DNA of 64,000 nt from contig JBCBNV010000002.1 of NCBI GenBank assembly GCA_039821605.1, positions 496,001 through 560,000 of the forward strand, in the 5' to 3' direction. Made by a program: the position numbers and the translations under genes. Position 1 is the stretch's first letter. Each line of letters starts with the position of its first letter. The stretch is from CALBPI01 sp039821605. GTDB lineage: Bacteria > Pseudomonadota > Gammaproteobacteria > Steroidobacterales > Woeseiaceae. Shown one piece after another: positions 7,902 through 15,617 of this stretch. The notes beneath the pieces are model-generated. The model saw only the letters and a program-made list of their open reading frames with translations. It had not been told where the DNA came from and made no database searches.

Positions 7902-7978
7902 TGGTCGGGGTGAGAGGATTTGAACCTCCGGCCCCTGCCTCCCGAAGACAGTGCTCTACCAGGCTGAGCTACACCCCG
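7902..7978 (-). tRNA. tRNA-Pro (anticodon CGG)
   Basis: A 77-base cloverleaf including the encoded CCA end. The acceptor stem begins CGGGGTG, the D loop holds AGCTCAGCCTGGTAGAGC, the anticodon loop is TTCGGGA (anticodon CGG), and the T arm GGAGGTTCAAATCCTC is intact. It lies 39 bases downstream of ispB on the same strand, so co-transcription is likely. Confidence 0.96.
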
Positions 7979-8017
7979 ATTTTTGATCAACCGCCGAGAG
8001 GGACACGGCGGCCGGCG

Positions 8018-9025
8018 TCAGAAGCGTCTGGTGACGGAAAACTCGGCCAAAGCGATGAGGGCGTCACGGTGAACCGAGGGCGGAAGATCGCCGATGGCCA
8101 CAGTCGCCGCATCGGCGGCCTCCTGAGCGCGGGCGCGAGTGTACTCAAGCGCACCCGTCGATTCAATCGTTGCGACGATCTCGGGCAGGCGGTCGATGCC
8201 GCCCGACTCGATGGCGCCCCGGATCAGTGCACGTTGTGCCTCCGAGCCCTCGCGCATGGCGTGGATCAGCGGCAGCGTCGGCTTGCCCTCGGCCAGGTCG
8301 TCGCCCAGGTTCTTGCCAAGCTCGTCGGCGCTGGCGCTGTAGTCGAGCGCGTCGTCGATGAGCTGGAACGCCATCCCGAGCTCCCGACCGTATTGGCCCA
8401 GCGCCGCCCGGGTCTCCTCGCCGCGACCCGCAATGAGGCCCGCGATTTCGGCTCCGGCCTCGAACAGCTTGGCCGTCTTGCGGTAGATCACCTGGCGGTA
8501 GGCGTCTTCTGTCGTGTCGGGCTCATGCACATTCATGAGCTGCATGACTTCCCCGGCCGCGATCGTGTTCGTGGCGTCGGCCAGAATGCGCATGACGCGC
8601 ATGTCGTCGATCGACACCATCATCTGGAAGGCGCGGGAGTAGAGGAAGTCGCCCACGAGGACGCTGGCCTGGTTTCCGAACACGGCATTGGCCGTGTCGC
8701 GGCCTCGACGCAGCTCGGAACCGTCCACGACGTCGTCGTGCAGCAGCGTGGCGGTGTGGATGAACTCGATAATCGCGGCCGCCTGCAACTGGCGGCTGTC
8801 GGATTCGGTGCTGTGGCCCAGCGCGCGGGCCACGAGCAGCACGATGAGCGGGCGCAAACGTTTGCCCCCAGCGGCCACGATGTAGCGGGACACGTCTGAA
8901 ACCAGCGCGACGTCCGTCTGGAGGCTGGTTTCGATGAGTTGGTCTAGCTGGGTAAGCTCGCCGGCGACGAGTTCACGGACATCGTCCAGTGATCTCACCG
9001 GCACAGGCGTTGTGGCGGGCTGCAT
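8018..9025 (-). CDS. ispB: Octaprenyl/polyprenyl diphosphate synthase
   Basis: A 335-residue trans-isoprenyl diphosphate synthase. It extends farnesyl diphosphate with isopentenyl diphosphate units to make the side chain of ubiquinone. The first aspartate-rich motif LLHDDVVD lies near residue 95 and the second, FQLIDDALD, near residue 220; GGKRLRP near residue 55 binds diphosphate. The ATG at 9025 was chosen over a TTG two codons earlier. Gene order (ispB divergent from rplU-rpmA-obgE) is the standard proteobacterial arrangement and supports assignment as ispB rather than ispA. Confidence 0.94.
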   Translation of the reverse strand: MQPATTPVPVRSLDDVRELVAGELTQLDQLIETSLQTDVALVSDVSRYIVAAGGKRLRPLIVLLVARALGHSTESDSRQLQAAAIIEFIHTATLLHDDVVDGSELRRGRDTANAVFGNQASVLVGDFLYSRAFQMMVSIDDMRVMRILADATNTIAAGEVMQLMNVHEPDTTEDAYRQVIYRKTAKLFEAGAEIAGLIAGRGEETRAALGQYGRELGMAFQLIDDALDYSASADELGKNLGDDLAEGKPTLPLIHAMREGSEAQRALIRGAIESGGIDRLPEIVATIESTGALEYTRARAQEAADAATVAIGDLPPSVHRDALIALAEFSVTRRF

Positions 9026-9104
9026 ACGCAAATAATGCCCGATTCGCGGGCCTTTGGCGACACTCGACGGTTGGCGGACGCCCGAGAGATCCCGGGTATT
9101 CGTA

Positions 9105-9133
9105 TTGACCCGGGGGTGACCCCGGCCTAGAAT
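9105..9133 (+). promoter_or_regulatory. Sigma70-type promoter of rplU operon
   Basis: TTGACC (9105-9110), a 17-base spacer, and TAGAAT (9128-9133), followed by a GC-containing discriminator. The spacer region carries an inverted repeat, CCGGGG-GTGA-CCCCGG (9109-9124). The predicted leader to rplU is about 130 bases. Confidence 0.8.
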
Positions 9134-9235
9134 AACGGGCTTTTCCGCAGTCGGTCAGCTGCGCGGTGCCCTGAAATGCAGGCATCGTGGTGAGACCTGC
9201 TGCGCTCGCTGTTTTCCCGGCCCAGCGGCTCGGGG

Positions 9236-9251
9236 GGTTCCAAACGGAACC
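9236..9251 (+). other. Leader hairpin before rplU
   Basis: GGTTCC, loop AAAC, GGAACC, ending 20 bases upstream of the rplU ATG within its roughly 130-base leader. Autogenous control of ribosomal protein operons often uses such leaders, but no described motif was recognised here. Confidence 0.45.
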
Positions 9252-9271
9252 ACAAGCAAGGAATTCAGGAT

Positions 9272-9628
9272 ATGTACGCGGTTTTTCGTAGTGGCGGTAA
9301 GCAGTACCGCGCCAGCAAGGGTGACCGACTGCGCGTCGAGAAGCTCCCGGCTGAAGACGGCGCCACGGTCGAGTTCGACCAGGTGCTGCTCGTCGGTGAC
9401 GGCGCCAACGTTAAAGTCGGTTCGCCGCTCGTCAAGAGTGCCAAGGTCAAGGCCAAGGTCGTTCAGACGGCTAAGGGCAATAAGATCTCGGTGATCAAGT
9501 TCAAGCGCCGCAAGAACTACTTGCGAAACAAAGGACACCGCCAGTGGTTCACGGAAGTGGAAGTCACGGGCATTACGGGTGCGCCGCGCGCGAAGAAGGC
9601 AGCCGACACGAGCGGCGAAGAAGAGTAA
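9272..9628 (+). CDS. rplU: 50S ribosomal protein L21
   Basis: A 118-residue L21, a primary 23S rRNA-binding protein of the large subunit. It opens with the family start MYAVFRSGGKQYRASKGD, has the KVKAKVVQTAKGNKI central strand, and the conserved RRKNYLRNKGHRQ basic stretch. The C-terminus has a short extra Ala/Lys/Glu-rich tail ending in GEEE. Shine-Dalgarno AGGA is present, and a strong promoter lies upstream at 9105. First gene of rplU-rpmA. Confidence 0.98.
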   Translation: MYAVFRSGGKQYRASKGDRLRVEKLPAEDGATVEFDQVLLVGDGANVKVGSPLVKSAKVKAKVVQTAKGNKISVIKFKRRKNYLRNKGHRQWFTEVEVTGITGAPRAKKAADTSGEEE

Positions 9629-9646
9629 TCAAAGAGGTATCAGGCA

Positions 9647-9904
9647 ATGGCACATAAGAAAGCCGGCGGCTCTACCAAGAACGGTCGCGATTCAGAAAGT
9701 AAACGACTGGGCGTCAAGCGCTACGGTGGTGAGTCCGTCATTGCGGGCAACATCCTCGTGCGTCAGCGTGGCTCGCACTTCCATCCCGGCGTGAACGTCG
9801 GCATGGGCCGCGACTACACGCTGTTCGCCAAAGCAGACGGCAAGGTCGAGTTCAGCACGCGCGGCCCGCGTGGCCGCAAGCACGTTGACATCGTCACGGG
9901 CTAA
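9647..9904 (+). CDS. rpmA: 50S ribosomal protein L27
   Basis: An 85-residue L27, which sits near the peptidyl transferase centre. It begins MAHKKAGGSTKNGRDSES and includes the conserved LGVKRYGGE and RQRGSHFHPG segments. There is no N-terminal cleavage extension of the Firmicutes type. The gap to rplU is 18 bases with an AGAGG ribosome site, so the two are an operon. A terminator follows at 9945. Confidence 0.98.
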   Translation: MAHKKAGGSTKNGRDSESKRLGVKRYGGESVIAGNILVRQRGSHFHPGVNVGMGRDYTLFAKADGKVEFSTRGPRGRKHVDIVTG

Positions 9905-9944
9905 GACCTGACCTGGGGTCCGCCTCAGGGTCGCCCGGGTCGCG

Positions 9945-9971
9945 AAAACCCCGCCCAGCGCGGGGTTTTTT
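9945..9971 (+). terminator. Rho-independent terminator after rpmA
   Basis: CCCCGC, loop CCAGC, GCGGGG, then six T residues. It separates rplU-rpmA from obgE. Confidence 0.88.
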
Positions 9972-9993
9972 GTGTGCGGCTTATACTCCCCTC

Positions 9994-11067
9994 ATGAAAT
10001 TCGTCGATGAAGCCACGATGCGCGTCGCCGCCGGCAACGGAGGTAACGGCGCGCTCAGTTTCCGCCGCGAGAAGTACATCCCCCGCGGTGGCCCCGACGG
10101 CGGCGATGGCGGGCGCGGCGGCGATGTCGTGCTCGTGGCGGACAAGTCCATGAACACGCTCGTCGACTTCGCCGTGCGCCGCAAGTACCGCGCGGCCAAT
10201 GGTCAGCCCGGTGCGGGCAAGAACATGACAGGTGCTTCGGGCGACACACTCGAGATCCGCGTGCCTGTGGGAACCGTGGTTACGGACATCGACACGCGCG
10301 AACGCATTGGTGATCTGACCGCCGACGGGCAGGCGCTTCGTGTTGCCGCGGGCGGGCAGGGTGGTCTCGGCAACGCGCGCTTCAAATCGAGCGTTAACCG
10401 GGCGCCGCGCAAGACGATACCGGGCACGGCCGGCGAGGCGCGCCACCTGCATCTCGAGCTCAAGCTGCTGGCCGACGTCGGTTTGCTCGGCATGCCCAAT
10501 GCGGGCAAGTCGACGTTGATTCGCGCCATGAGTGCCGCGCGGCCCAAAGTGGCCGACTACCCGTTTACGACGCTGCACCCGAACCTGGGTGTCGTGTCGC
10601 TGGGCCTCGGCAAGAGCTTTGTCATGGCCGACATTCCGGGATTGATTCCTGGCGCAGCCAGCGGCGCCGGTCTGGGGATTCGATTCCTGCGCCACGTGCA
10701 GCGCACCCGGCTGCTTCTGCACGTCGTGGATATCGCACCGCCCGAAGGCAGCGCGGCACCGGCCGAGGCCGTGACCGGCATTGCCAACGAGCTCGCCGAG
10801 TTTGATGCCGAACTCGCGACGCGGCCGCGCTGGCTCGTCATCAATAAGAGCGATTTGCTGCCTGAGACGGATCTGGGTGCGGCCAGGGACGCGTTGCTTG
10901 CGGCATTGCAGTGGCAGGGGCCCGTGTACGAGGTCAGCGCCGCAACCGGTGCCGGCACCGACGCCCTGGCTGGGGACATCATGGCCTGGCTCGACGAGCA
11001 GGCCGCCGAGCGTGAATCGGCAGAGCGCGAGGCGGCGCGGGCTGCCGAGGCGGATCCAGAGGCCTGA
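9994..11067 (+). CDS. obgE: Obg-family GTPase (ribosome assembly, stress)
   Basis: A 357-residue Obg/CgtA GTPase that binds the 50S subunit and links growth with the stringent response. The glycine-rich Obg fold fills residues 1-158 (AGNGGNGALSFRREKY, GGPDGGDGGRGG). The G domain has P-loop GMPNAGKST near residue 166, DIPG (G3) near 212, and NKSD (G4) near 283. A short acidic/Ala-rich tail ends the protein. The ATG at 9994 matches the family N-terminus MKFVDEATM. No Shine-Dalgarno site precedes it, and a TATACT hexamer ends only 6 bases before the start, so the message may be nearly leaderless. Confidence 0.96.
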   Translation: MKFVDEATMRVAAGNGGNGALSFRREKYIPRGGPDGGDGGRGGDVVLVADKSMNTLVDFAVRRKYRAANGQPGAGKNMTGASGDTLEIRVPVGTVVTDIDTRERIGDLTADGQALRVAAGGQGGLGNARFKSSVNRAPRKTIPGTAGEARHLHLELKLLADVGLLGMPNAGKSTLIRAMSAARPKVADYPFTTLHPNLGVVSLGLGKSFVMADIPGLIPGAASGAGLGIRFLRHVQRTRLLLHVVDIAPPEGSAAPAEAVTGIANELAEFDAELATRPRWLVINKSDLLPETDLGAARDALLAALQWQGPVYEVSAATGAGTDALAGDIMAWLDEQAAERESAEREAARAAEADPEA

Positions 11068-11090
11068 GCCAAGCCGCGCAGGCAACAAAA

Positions 11091-11115
11091 AAGCCGGCTA
11101 GACGCCGGCTTTTTT
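11091..11115. terminator. Bidirectional terminator between obgE and rpsT
   Basis: AAGCCGGC, loop TAGAC, GCCGGCTT, flanked by an A-run and a T-run. It can serve obgE (+) and rpsT (-). Confidence 0.92.
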
Positions 11116-11165
11116 CGTTGGGGCTGTGCCCCTTGCAGTAACGCCGCGGCGTTACGCTCGCCGAT

Positions 11166-11426
11166 TCACATCGCGCGAATCATCTTGGTCAGGCGGCTCT
11201 TGTGGCGAGCGGCCTTGTTCTTGTGGACGAGGCCTTTGCCCGCCATAGTGTCGATGACGGGTACGGCAGCGACGAAGCTGGCCTGTGCCGCGTCCTTGTC
11301 ACCTTTCTCGACGTTGGCGATGACCGCCTTGATGTAAGTGCGCATGCGCGAACGCTGTGCCTGGTTGGCGAGTCGGCGCTTTTCCGACGTGCGCGCGCGT
11401 TTTTGAGCAGACTTGATGTTTGCCAC
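11166..11426 (-). CDS. rpsT: 30S ribosomal protein S20
   Basis: An 86-residue S20, a primary 16S rRNA-binding protein. It begins (M)ANIKSAQKRARTSEKRR and ends with KAARHKSRLTKMIRAM, both family hallmarks. The start is GTG at 11426, preceded by GGAGA with good spacing. Non-ATG starts are known for rpsT (TTG in Escherichia coli), where they help feedback control. A good promoter lies at 11488-11516. It is divergent from murJ. Confidence 0.96.
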   Translation of the reverse strand: MANIKSAQKRARTSEKRRLANQAQRSRMRTYIKAVIANVEKGDKDAAQASFVAAVPVIDTMAGKGLVHKNKAARHKSRLTKMIRAM

Positions 11427-11487
11427 GGGTTGTCTCCGGAAACTGGGGGCCGGCCGGGCAAGGTGCCGGTAGCCTGAGAAGCCGACT

Positions 11488-11516
11488 ATTATGGTTGGGG
11501 CCTCAGCCCAAGTCAA
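11488..11516 (-). promoter_or_regulatory. Sigma70-type promoter of rpsT
   Basis: On the minus strand: TTGACT (11516-11511), a 17-base spacer, CATAAT (11493-11488). The predicted leader to the GTG start is about 55 bases. Confidence 0.82.
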
Positions 11517-11628
11517 CGCCCCGCGCATCCGGTACACTTCGCCCAGCCGCGCCCACGGCGGACGTGCCCGGTACCGGACCGAAGCCATTTCCACGACATC
11601 CGACAACAATGAGAACGCGCGGACCGCG

Positions 11629-13224
11629 GTGACGGGGCGCGGCCTGCTGCGCTCCACGGGCGTGATCGGGGCCATGACCGTGCTGTCGCGGATTCTCGGG
11701 CTCGTTCGCGACATGGTGTTTACCCGCCTGTTTGGCGCCGGCTACGCCATGGACGCGTTCATCATCGCGAACCGGATCCCCAACATGCTGCGGCGGTTCT
11801 TCGCCGAGGGTGCGTTCTCGCAGGCGTTCGTGCCCGTGCTCAATGAGGTGCGTGAGCGGGGCGACGACCGTTCGGTGCGCCAGCTCACCGACGCCGTGGC
11901 TGGCACGCTCGGTGTCGCGCTGTTCGTCATAACGTTTATCGGGGTCATCGCGGCGCCATTGCTTGTCATGGCCATCGCGCCGGGCTTTCTGGCCGACGAG
12001 GCCACGTTTGACCTGACCGTGCTCATGCTGCGGTTCACGTTTCCCTATCTGCTGTTTATTTCGCTGACGGCGCTGGCCGCGGGCTTGCTCAATACCTACG
12101 GTCGATTCGCTGTGCCCGCGTTCACACCCGTATTGCTCAACGTGTCACTGATTGGCTTCGCCGTGTTCGTCTCGCCGAAGCTCGAGCAGCCGACGCTGGC
12201 GCTGGCCTTCGGTGTCTTCGTCGCGGGTGTCGTGCAGCTCGCTTTTCAATTGCCGTTTCTCAAGGCGATCGGCCAGCTGCCGCGGCCGCGCTGGGCCTGG
12301 CGCGACAGCGGCGTGCGCAAGATTGCAAGACTGATGTTGCCCGCGATCTTTGGCTCATCCGTGGTGCAGATCAACTTGCTCATCGACAACATTCTCGCGT
12401 CGTTGCTCGGTGAGGGCCGGCCCGCCTGGTTGTACTTCTCCGACCGGCTTATGGAATTTCCGCTCGGTGTGTTTGGCATCGCGTTGGCGACAGCCATCCT
12501 GCCCAGTCTGTCGCGCAACTTTGCGAACAAGGACAGTGACAGCTTCACGGCCACGCTCGACTGGTCGCTGCGTCTTGTCGTTCTTGTGGCGTTGCCCGCC
12601 TCGCTGGGGCTGGCGCTACTGGCCGGCCCGCTAGTGACCACGATCTTCTACGGCGGTGCTTTCGATGCCTTTGATGTCGTCATGGCGCGTGCCAGCCTCT
12701 GGGCCTTTTCGGGTGGCTTGCTCGCCTTCATCGCGATCAAGATCCTGTCGCCGGGATATTTCGCGCGGCAGGACATGAAGACACCTGTGAAAGTGGGCCT
12801 CGTGGCGCTGGGCGTGAACCTTGTGTGCAACCTCGGGTTCGTCTACGCACTGATGCAGCTCGAGGTCGAAGCCACGCACGCAGGCTTGGCACTTGCGACG
12901 ACCGTCGCGGCATTCGTGAACGCTGGGCTCTTGTACCGCGGTCTGCGTCGCAGCGGCCAGCTCGCACGCCTGCCCGGTTGGCTGGGCTTCCTGCTCCGTG
13001 TCGCCGTTGCGGGCGTGCTCATGGCCGCGTTCCTCATCTGGCTGTCACCGTCGCTGAATTGGTGGCTCGAGGCCAGCGTGTTCGACCGGGTAATGCGTCT
13101 GTTGTTGCTCATCGGGGGCGCGGCCGTGTTGTACTTCGCGGCGTTGTTCGTGAGCGGCCTGCGGCCCGCGCACTTGCGCCTCGATGCGGCCACGGCTCGA
13201 GTCGTCAATGGGGCGGGGCACTAG
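11629..13224 (+). CDS. murJ: Lipid II flippase MurJ
   Basis: A polytopic membrane protein of the MOP superfamily that flips lipid II for peptidoglycan synthesis. The start GTG at 11629 gives 531 residues and the family-like N-terminus LLRSTGVIGAMTVLSRILGL. Longer in-frame starts reach back into the rpsT promoter and are unlikely. Conserved MurJ features include RDMVFTRLFGAG, IPNMLRRFFAEGAFSQAFVP and the middle LLIDNILASLL region; about 14 hydrophobic helices are visible. It is divergent from rpsT and directly precedes ribF, as in many gammaproteobacteria. No convincing ribosome site precedes the GTG, so the exact start is uncertain. Confidence 0.93.
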   Translation: MTGRGLLRSTGVIGAMTVLSRILGLVRDMVFTRLFGAGYAMDAFIIANRIPNMLRRFFAEGAFSQAFVPVLNEVRERGDDRSVRQLTDAVAGTLGVALFVITFIGVIAAPLLVMAIAPGFLADEATFDLTVLMLRFTFPYLLFISLTALAAGLLNTYGRFAVPAFTPVLLNVSLIGFAVFVSPKLEQPTLALAFGVFVAGVVQLAFQLPFLKAIGQLPRPRWAWRDSGVRKIARLMLPAIFGSSVVQINLLIDNILASLLGEGRPAWLYFSDRLMEFPLGVFGIALATAILPSLSRNFANKDSDSFTATLDWSLRLVVLVALPASLGLALLAGPLVTTIFYGGAFDAFDVVMARASLWAFSGGLLAFIAIKILSPGYFARQDMKTPVKVGLVALGVNLVCNLGFVYALMQLEVEATHAGLALATTVAAFVNAGLLYRGLRRSGQLARLPGWLGFLLRVAVAGVLMAAFLIWLSPSLNWWLEASVFDRVMRLLLLIGGAAVLYFAALFVSGLRPAHLRLDAATARVVNGAGH

Positions 13225-13225
13225 C

Positions 13226-14170
13226 GTGTTCTGCGCCCGCAACGCCAACGCCATGCGCGCGTACCTGGGGCCTGCGGGCGCCGCGGTGACGATCGGCGGC
13301 TATGACGGCATCCACATTGGCCACCAGGCGCTTATCGCGCGCGTGCGCGAAGCCGCAGATCAGCTCGGTGTGCCTGCCGTCGTCATGAGCTTTGAGCCGC
13401 TGCCCAAGGAGTACTTCTCCCGGGGCGCCGCGCCCGCACGGCTGACCCGGTTTCGTGAGCGTTTTGTGGTGCTCGATGATCTGGGCGTCGATGCTTTTTT
13501 CTGCCCGCGTTTTGATCGGAATCTGGCGGCGATTCCTGTGCAGCAATTCATCGACGATCTGCTGCTTGGGGCGCTCGGCGTGCGCCACCTGGTCATCGGC
13601 GACGACTTTCGTTTCGGGCATCGCGCCGCCGGCGGTGTCGACGACCTGCGTCGCGCGGGCGCGCAGAACGGTTTCGAGCTCGAGCAGGTGGGCAGCGTGT
13701 TTCTCGACGAGGTACGGGTGAGCAGTACCCGCGTGCGCGAGGCGCTGGCCAGCGGCGACATGGATTGGGTGCGGCGGGCACTAAACAGGCCCTACCGCCT
13801 CACGGGCAAGGTGATCGAGGGCCAGCAGCTTGGCCGCACACTGGGTTATCCGACGGCCAACCTGCGCCTGCACCGGCGCACCAGCCCGGTGTCGGGCATT
13901 TTCGCCGTGCGGGTTGCGGGCATTGGCGACGGCTGGCGCGACGGCGTTGCGAGCATCGGCACGCGACCCACGGTCGATGGCGTCGGTGTGTTGCTTGAGG
14001 TCCACGTGTTCGATTTCTCCGGTGACCTGTACGGCCGCCGTCTCGAGGTCGAACTCGTCGAGAAGCTTCGCGACGAGGAGCGCTTCGAGAATCTCGACGC
14101 GCTGGTCGAGCAGATGAACGCCGACGCGGTGGCCGCTCGCGCGGCGCTTGCTGCTACCATTACGCTATGA
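13226..14170 (+). CDS. ribF: Bifunctional riboflavin kinase/FAD synthetase
   Basis: A 314-residue enzyme that phosphorylates riboflavin to FMN and adenylates FMN to FAD. The N-terminal nucleotidyltransferase half shows TIGGYDGIHIGHQ (family TIGxFDGxHxGH), and the C-terminal kinase half shows GRTLGYPTANL. The GTG at 13226 lies one base after the murJ stop and gives the length of the Escherichia coli protein (313); in-frame ATGs at 13184 and 13208 are inside murJ. The stop overlaps the lspA start (ATGA), so translation is coupled. In the usual order ileS lies between these two genes; here it is missing. Confidence 0.93.
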   Translation: MFCARNANAMRAYLGPAGAAVTIGGYDGIHIGHQALIARVREAADQLGVPAVVMSFEPLPKEYFSRGAAPARLTRFRERFVVLDDLGVDAFFCPRFDRNLAAIPVQQFIDDLLLGALGVRHLVIGDDFRFGHRAAGGVDDLRRAGAQNGFELEQVGSVFLDEVRVSSTRVREALASGDMDWVRRALNRPYRLTGKVIEGQQLGRTLGYPTANLRLHRRTSPVSGIFAVRVAGIGDGWRDGVASIGTRPTVDGVGVLLEVHVFDFSGDLYGRRLEVELVEKLRDEERFENLDALVEQMNADAVAARAALAATITL

Positions 14171-14703
14171 CCGAGAGCGATGTGGAACCCGGGCGCGCAG
14201 GCGCCAGCGCCTGGCTGTGGTTGTCGGCGCTCGTCATCGCGCTCGACCAGCTCACGAAGTGGCTCATCGTGGAGCGCTTCGAGCTCTACGAGCGCATCGA
14301 AGTCAACGCGCTGCTCAACATCACGCGCCACCACAACACGGGTGCCGCGTTCAGTTTTCTCGCCGACGCGGGCGGCTGGCAGCGCTGGCTGTTTGTGGCA
14401 CTGGCCTGTGTCATCAGTGTCGTGATCATGGTCTGGCTGCGGCGCCTGCCACCGCGCGGGCAAGGCTGGCTCGCGCTCGCACTGGCACTAGTGCTGGGCG
14501 GTGCGTTGGGCAACGTCATCGATCGCGTGCACCTGCACTACGTCGTCGACTTCATTCAGGTGCACTGGGGCGAGGCCTACTTCCCGACCTTCAACGTCGC
14601 CGACATGGCCATCTCGGTCGGTGCGGTCCTGCTCGTCTTCGACAGCTTCTTCGGCTCGGGTCGCAGTGACGGCGCCAAAGCCGAGCCCGCCGAAGACACC
14701 TAG
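14167..14703 (+). CDS. lspA: Lipoprotein signal peptidase II
   Basis: A 178-residue inner-membrane aspartyl protease that cleaves signal peptides of prolipoproteins after lipid modification. Four membrane helices are apparent. The catalytic aspartates lie in GGALGNVIDR and NVADMAI; the family motif NTGAAFSFLA is also present. The ATGA start overlaps the ribF stop. The lspA stop is directly followed by the pilE stop on the other strand, with no visible terminator between the convergent genes. Confidence 0.96.
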   Translation: MTESDVEPGRAGASAWLWLSALVIALDQLTKWLIVERFELYERIEVNALLNITRHHNTGAAFSFLADAGGWQRWLFVALACVISVVIMVWLRRLPPRGQGWLALALALVLGGALGNVIDRVHLHYVVDFIQVHWGEAYFPTFNVADMAISVGAVLLVFDSFFGSGRSDGAKAEPAEDT

Positions 14704-15111
14704 CTAACGCCACCAGCACTCGGAAACCGCTGCGGGGCCCGATGCGCGGCGCTGCGACTGGTCGAGTGTGTACCAGGCGCAGCGACTGGCCTCGCGGTCA
14801 CTGGCGGTTCGCGTGGCGCGAACCGTAAATCCTGTGGCTGTCGTCGAAGAGACCGACAACCGATAGTGGCCGCCGGGCGTGGTCGCGGTCGCCGAACCGA
14901 AGCCCAGGCCGCGCAGATCGTCGGCGTAGCGCCCATGGCGCACGAAGTACGCCTGCTGGTCGTTACTCAACCGGATGAGCCACGCGCGCGCATCGCTTCG
15001 TTGCGACCGGTCGCGCTGCGCCTGCCAGCCGGGCACGGCTGCGGCGGCCAGCAATGCGACGATGCCGATGACAAGCAGCAGTTCGACAAGCGTGAAGCCG
15101 CGGTGCCTCAT
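14704..15111 (-). CDS. pilE: Type IV pilus minor pilin, PilE-type
   Basis: A 135-residue prepilin. The class III signal RHRGFTLVELLLVIG has the Gly/Phe cleavage site and the conserved Glu5. A hydrophobic alpha1 helix and a short globular domain with two cysteines (SRCAWYTL and SECWWR, probably a D-region disulfide) follow. It is the last gene of the five-gene minor pilin operon; its start overlaps the pilX stop by four bases. PilE helps prime pilus assembly together with the other minor pilins. Confidence 0.9.
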   Translation of the reverse strand: MRHRGFTLVELLLVIGIVALLAAAAVPGWQAQRDRSQRSDARAWLIRLSNDQQAYFVRHGRYADDLRGLGFGSATATTPGGHYRLSVSSTTATGFTVRATRTASDREASRCAWYTLDQSQRRASGPAAVSECWWR

Positions 15112-15617
15112 GGCGGGATGACCCGCCAGGGGCCCGGAACGACTGCGCCGCCAAAGGGCGCCGTGTCGGGCGTATTCGCTGTTGTCAGTGCTGCGGTGTC
15201 GGCGATGTCGTCCGGCGCGATCACGGCGACGTCGCGCTCGAGTGTGTGATGCACGCCGCGACGCCCGGCACTCGCGCGCAGCCGAAAGTGATGGGCCACG
15301 AGCCGCGCATCGCGCTCGGGCAACCAGGCAGGATGGGGAATCGTCCGCGTGTGTCCCAGGTACTCGATGGTGGTCGTGACCTGGGCCCCCGGCAAGGGGT
15401 GTGTCACCCGCGAGCTGGTCTCACGACGAAAGACGGGCGCCCGACGTGCGTCAGCAAGTGCATCTTCGGCGAGCTGGAACGTGCGGTCGTGGTCTCGCGC
15501 CAGGTCGGCGAGAACGAGGGACGCTGCGGCCTGTCGCCCGACGCCTGTCAGAAACACGGTCAGCAACACAACGAGAAACAGCCCCGTGGCCAGCACCATG
15601 CCGCGTTGACGCATCAC
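15108..15617 (-). CDS. pilX: Type IV pilus assembly protein PilX
   Basis: A 169-residue minor pilin. The N-terminus RQRGMVLATGLFLVVLLTVF has a Gly cleavage site but no Glu5, as is usual for PilX. The remainder is a periplasmic domain of weak conservation. Four-base overlaps with pilW upstream and pilE downstream show tight coupling. In Pseudomonas pilY1 lies between pilX and pilE; here there is no room for it. Confidence 0.85.
   Translation of the reverse strand: MMRQRGMVLATGLFLVVLLTVFLTGVGRQAAASLVLADLARDHDRTFQLAEDALADARRAPVFRRETSSRVTHPLPGAQVTTTIEYLGHTRTIPHPAWLPERDARLVAHHFRLRASAGRRGVHHTLERDVAVIAPDDIADTAALTTANTPDTAPFGGAVVPGPWRVIPP

Noticed and set aside
11491..11628. 46-codon N-terminal extension of murJ
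   Set aside because: It begins inside the -10 box of the rpsT promoter and encodes residues not found in MurJ proteins.
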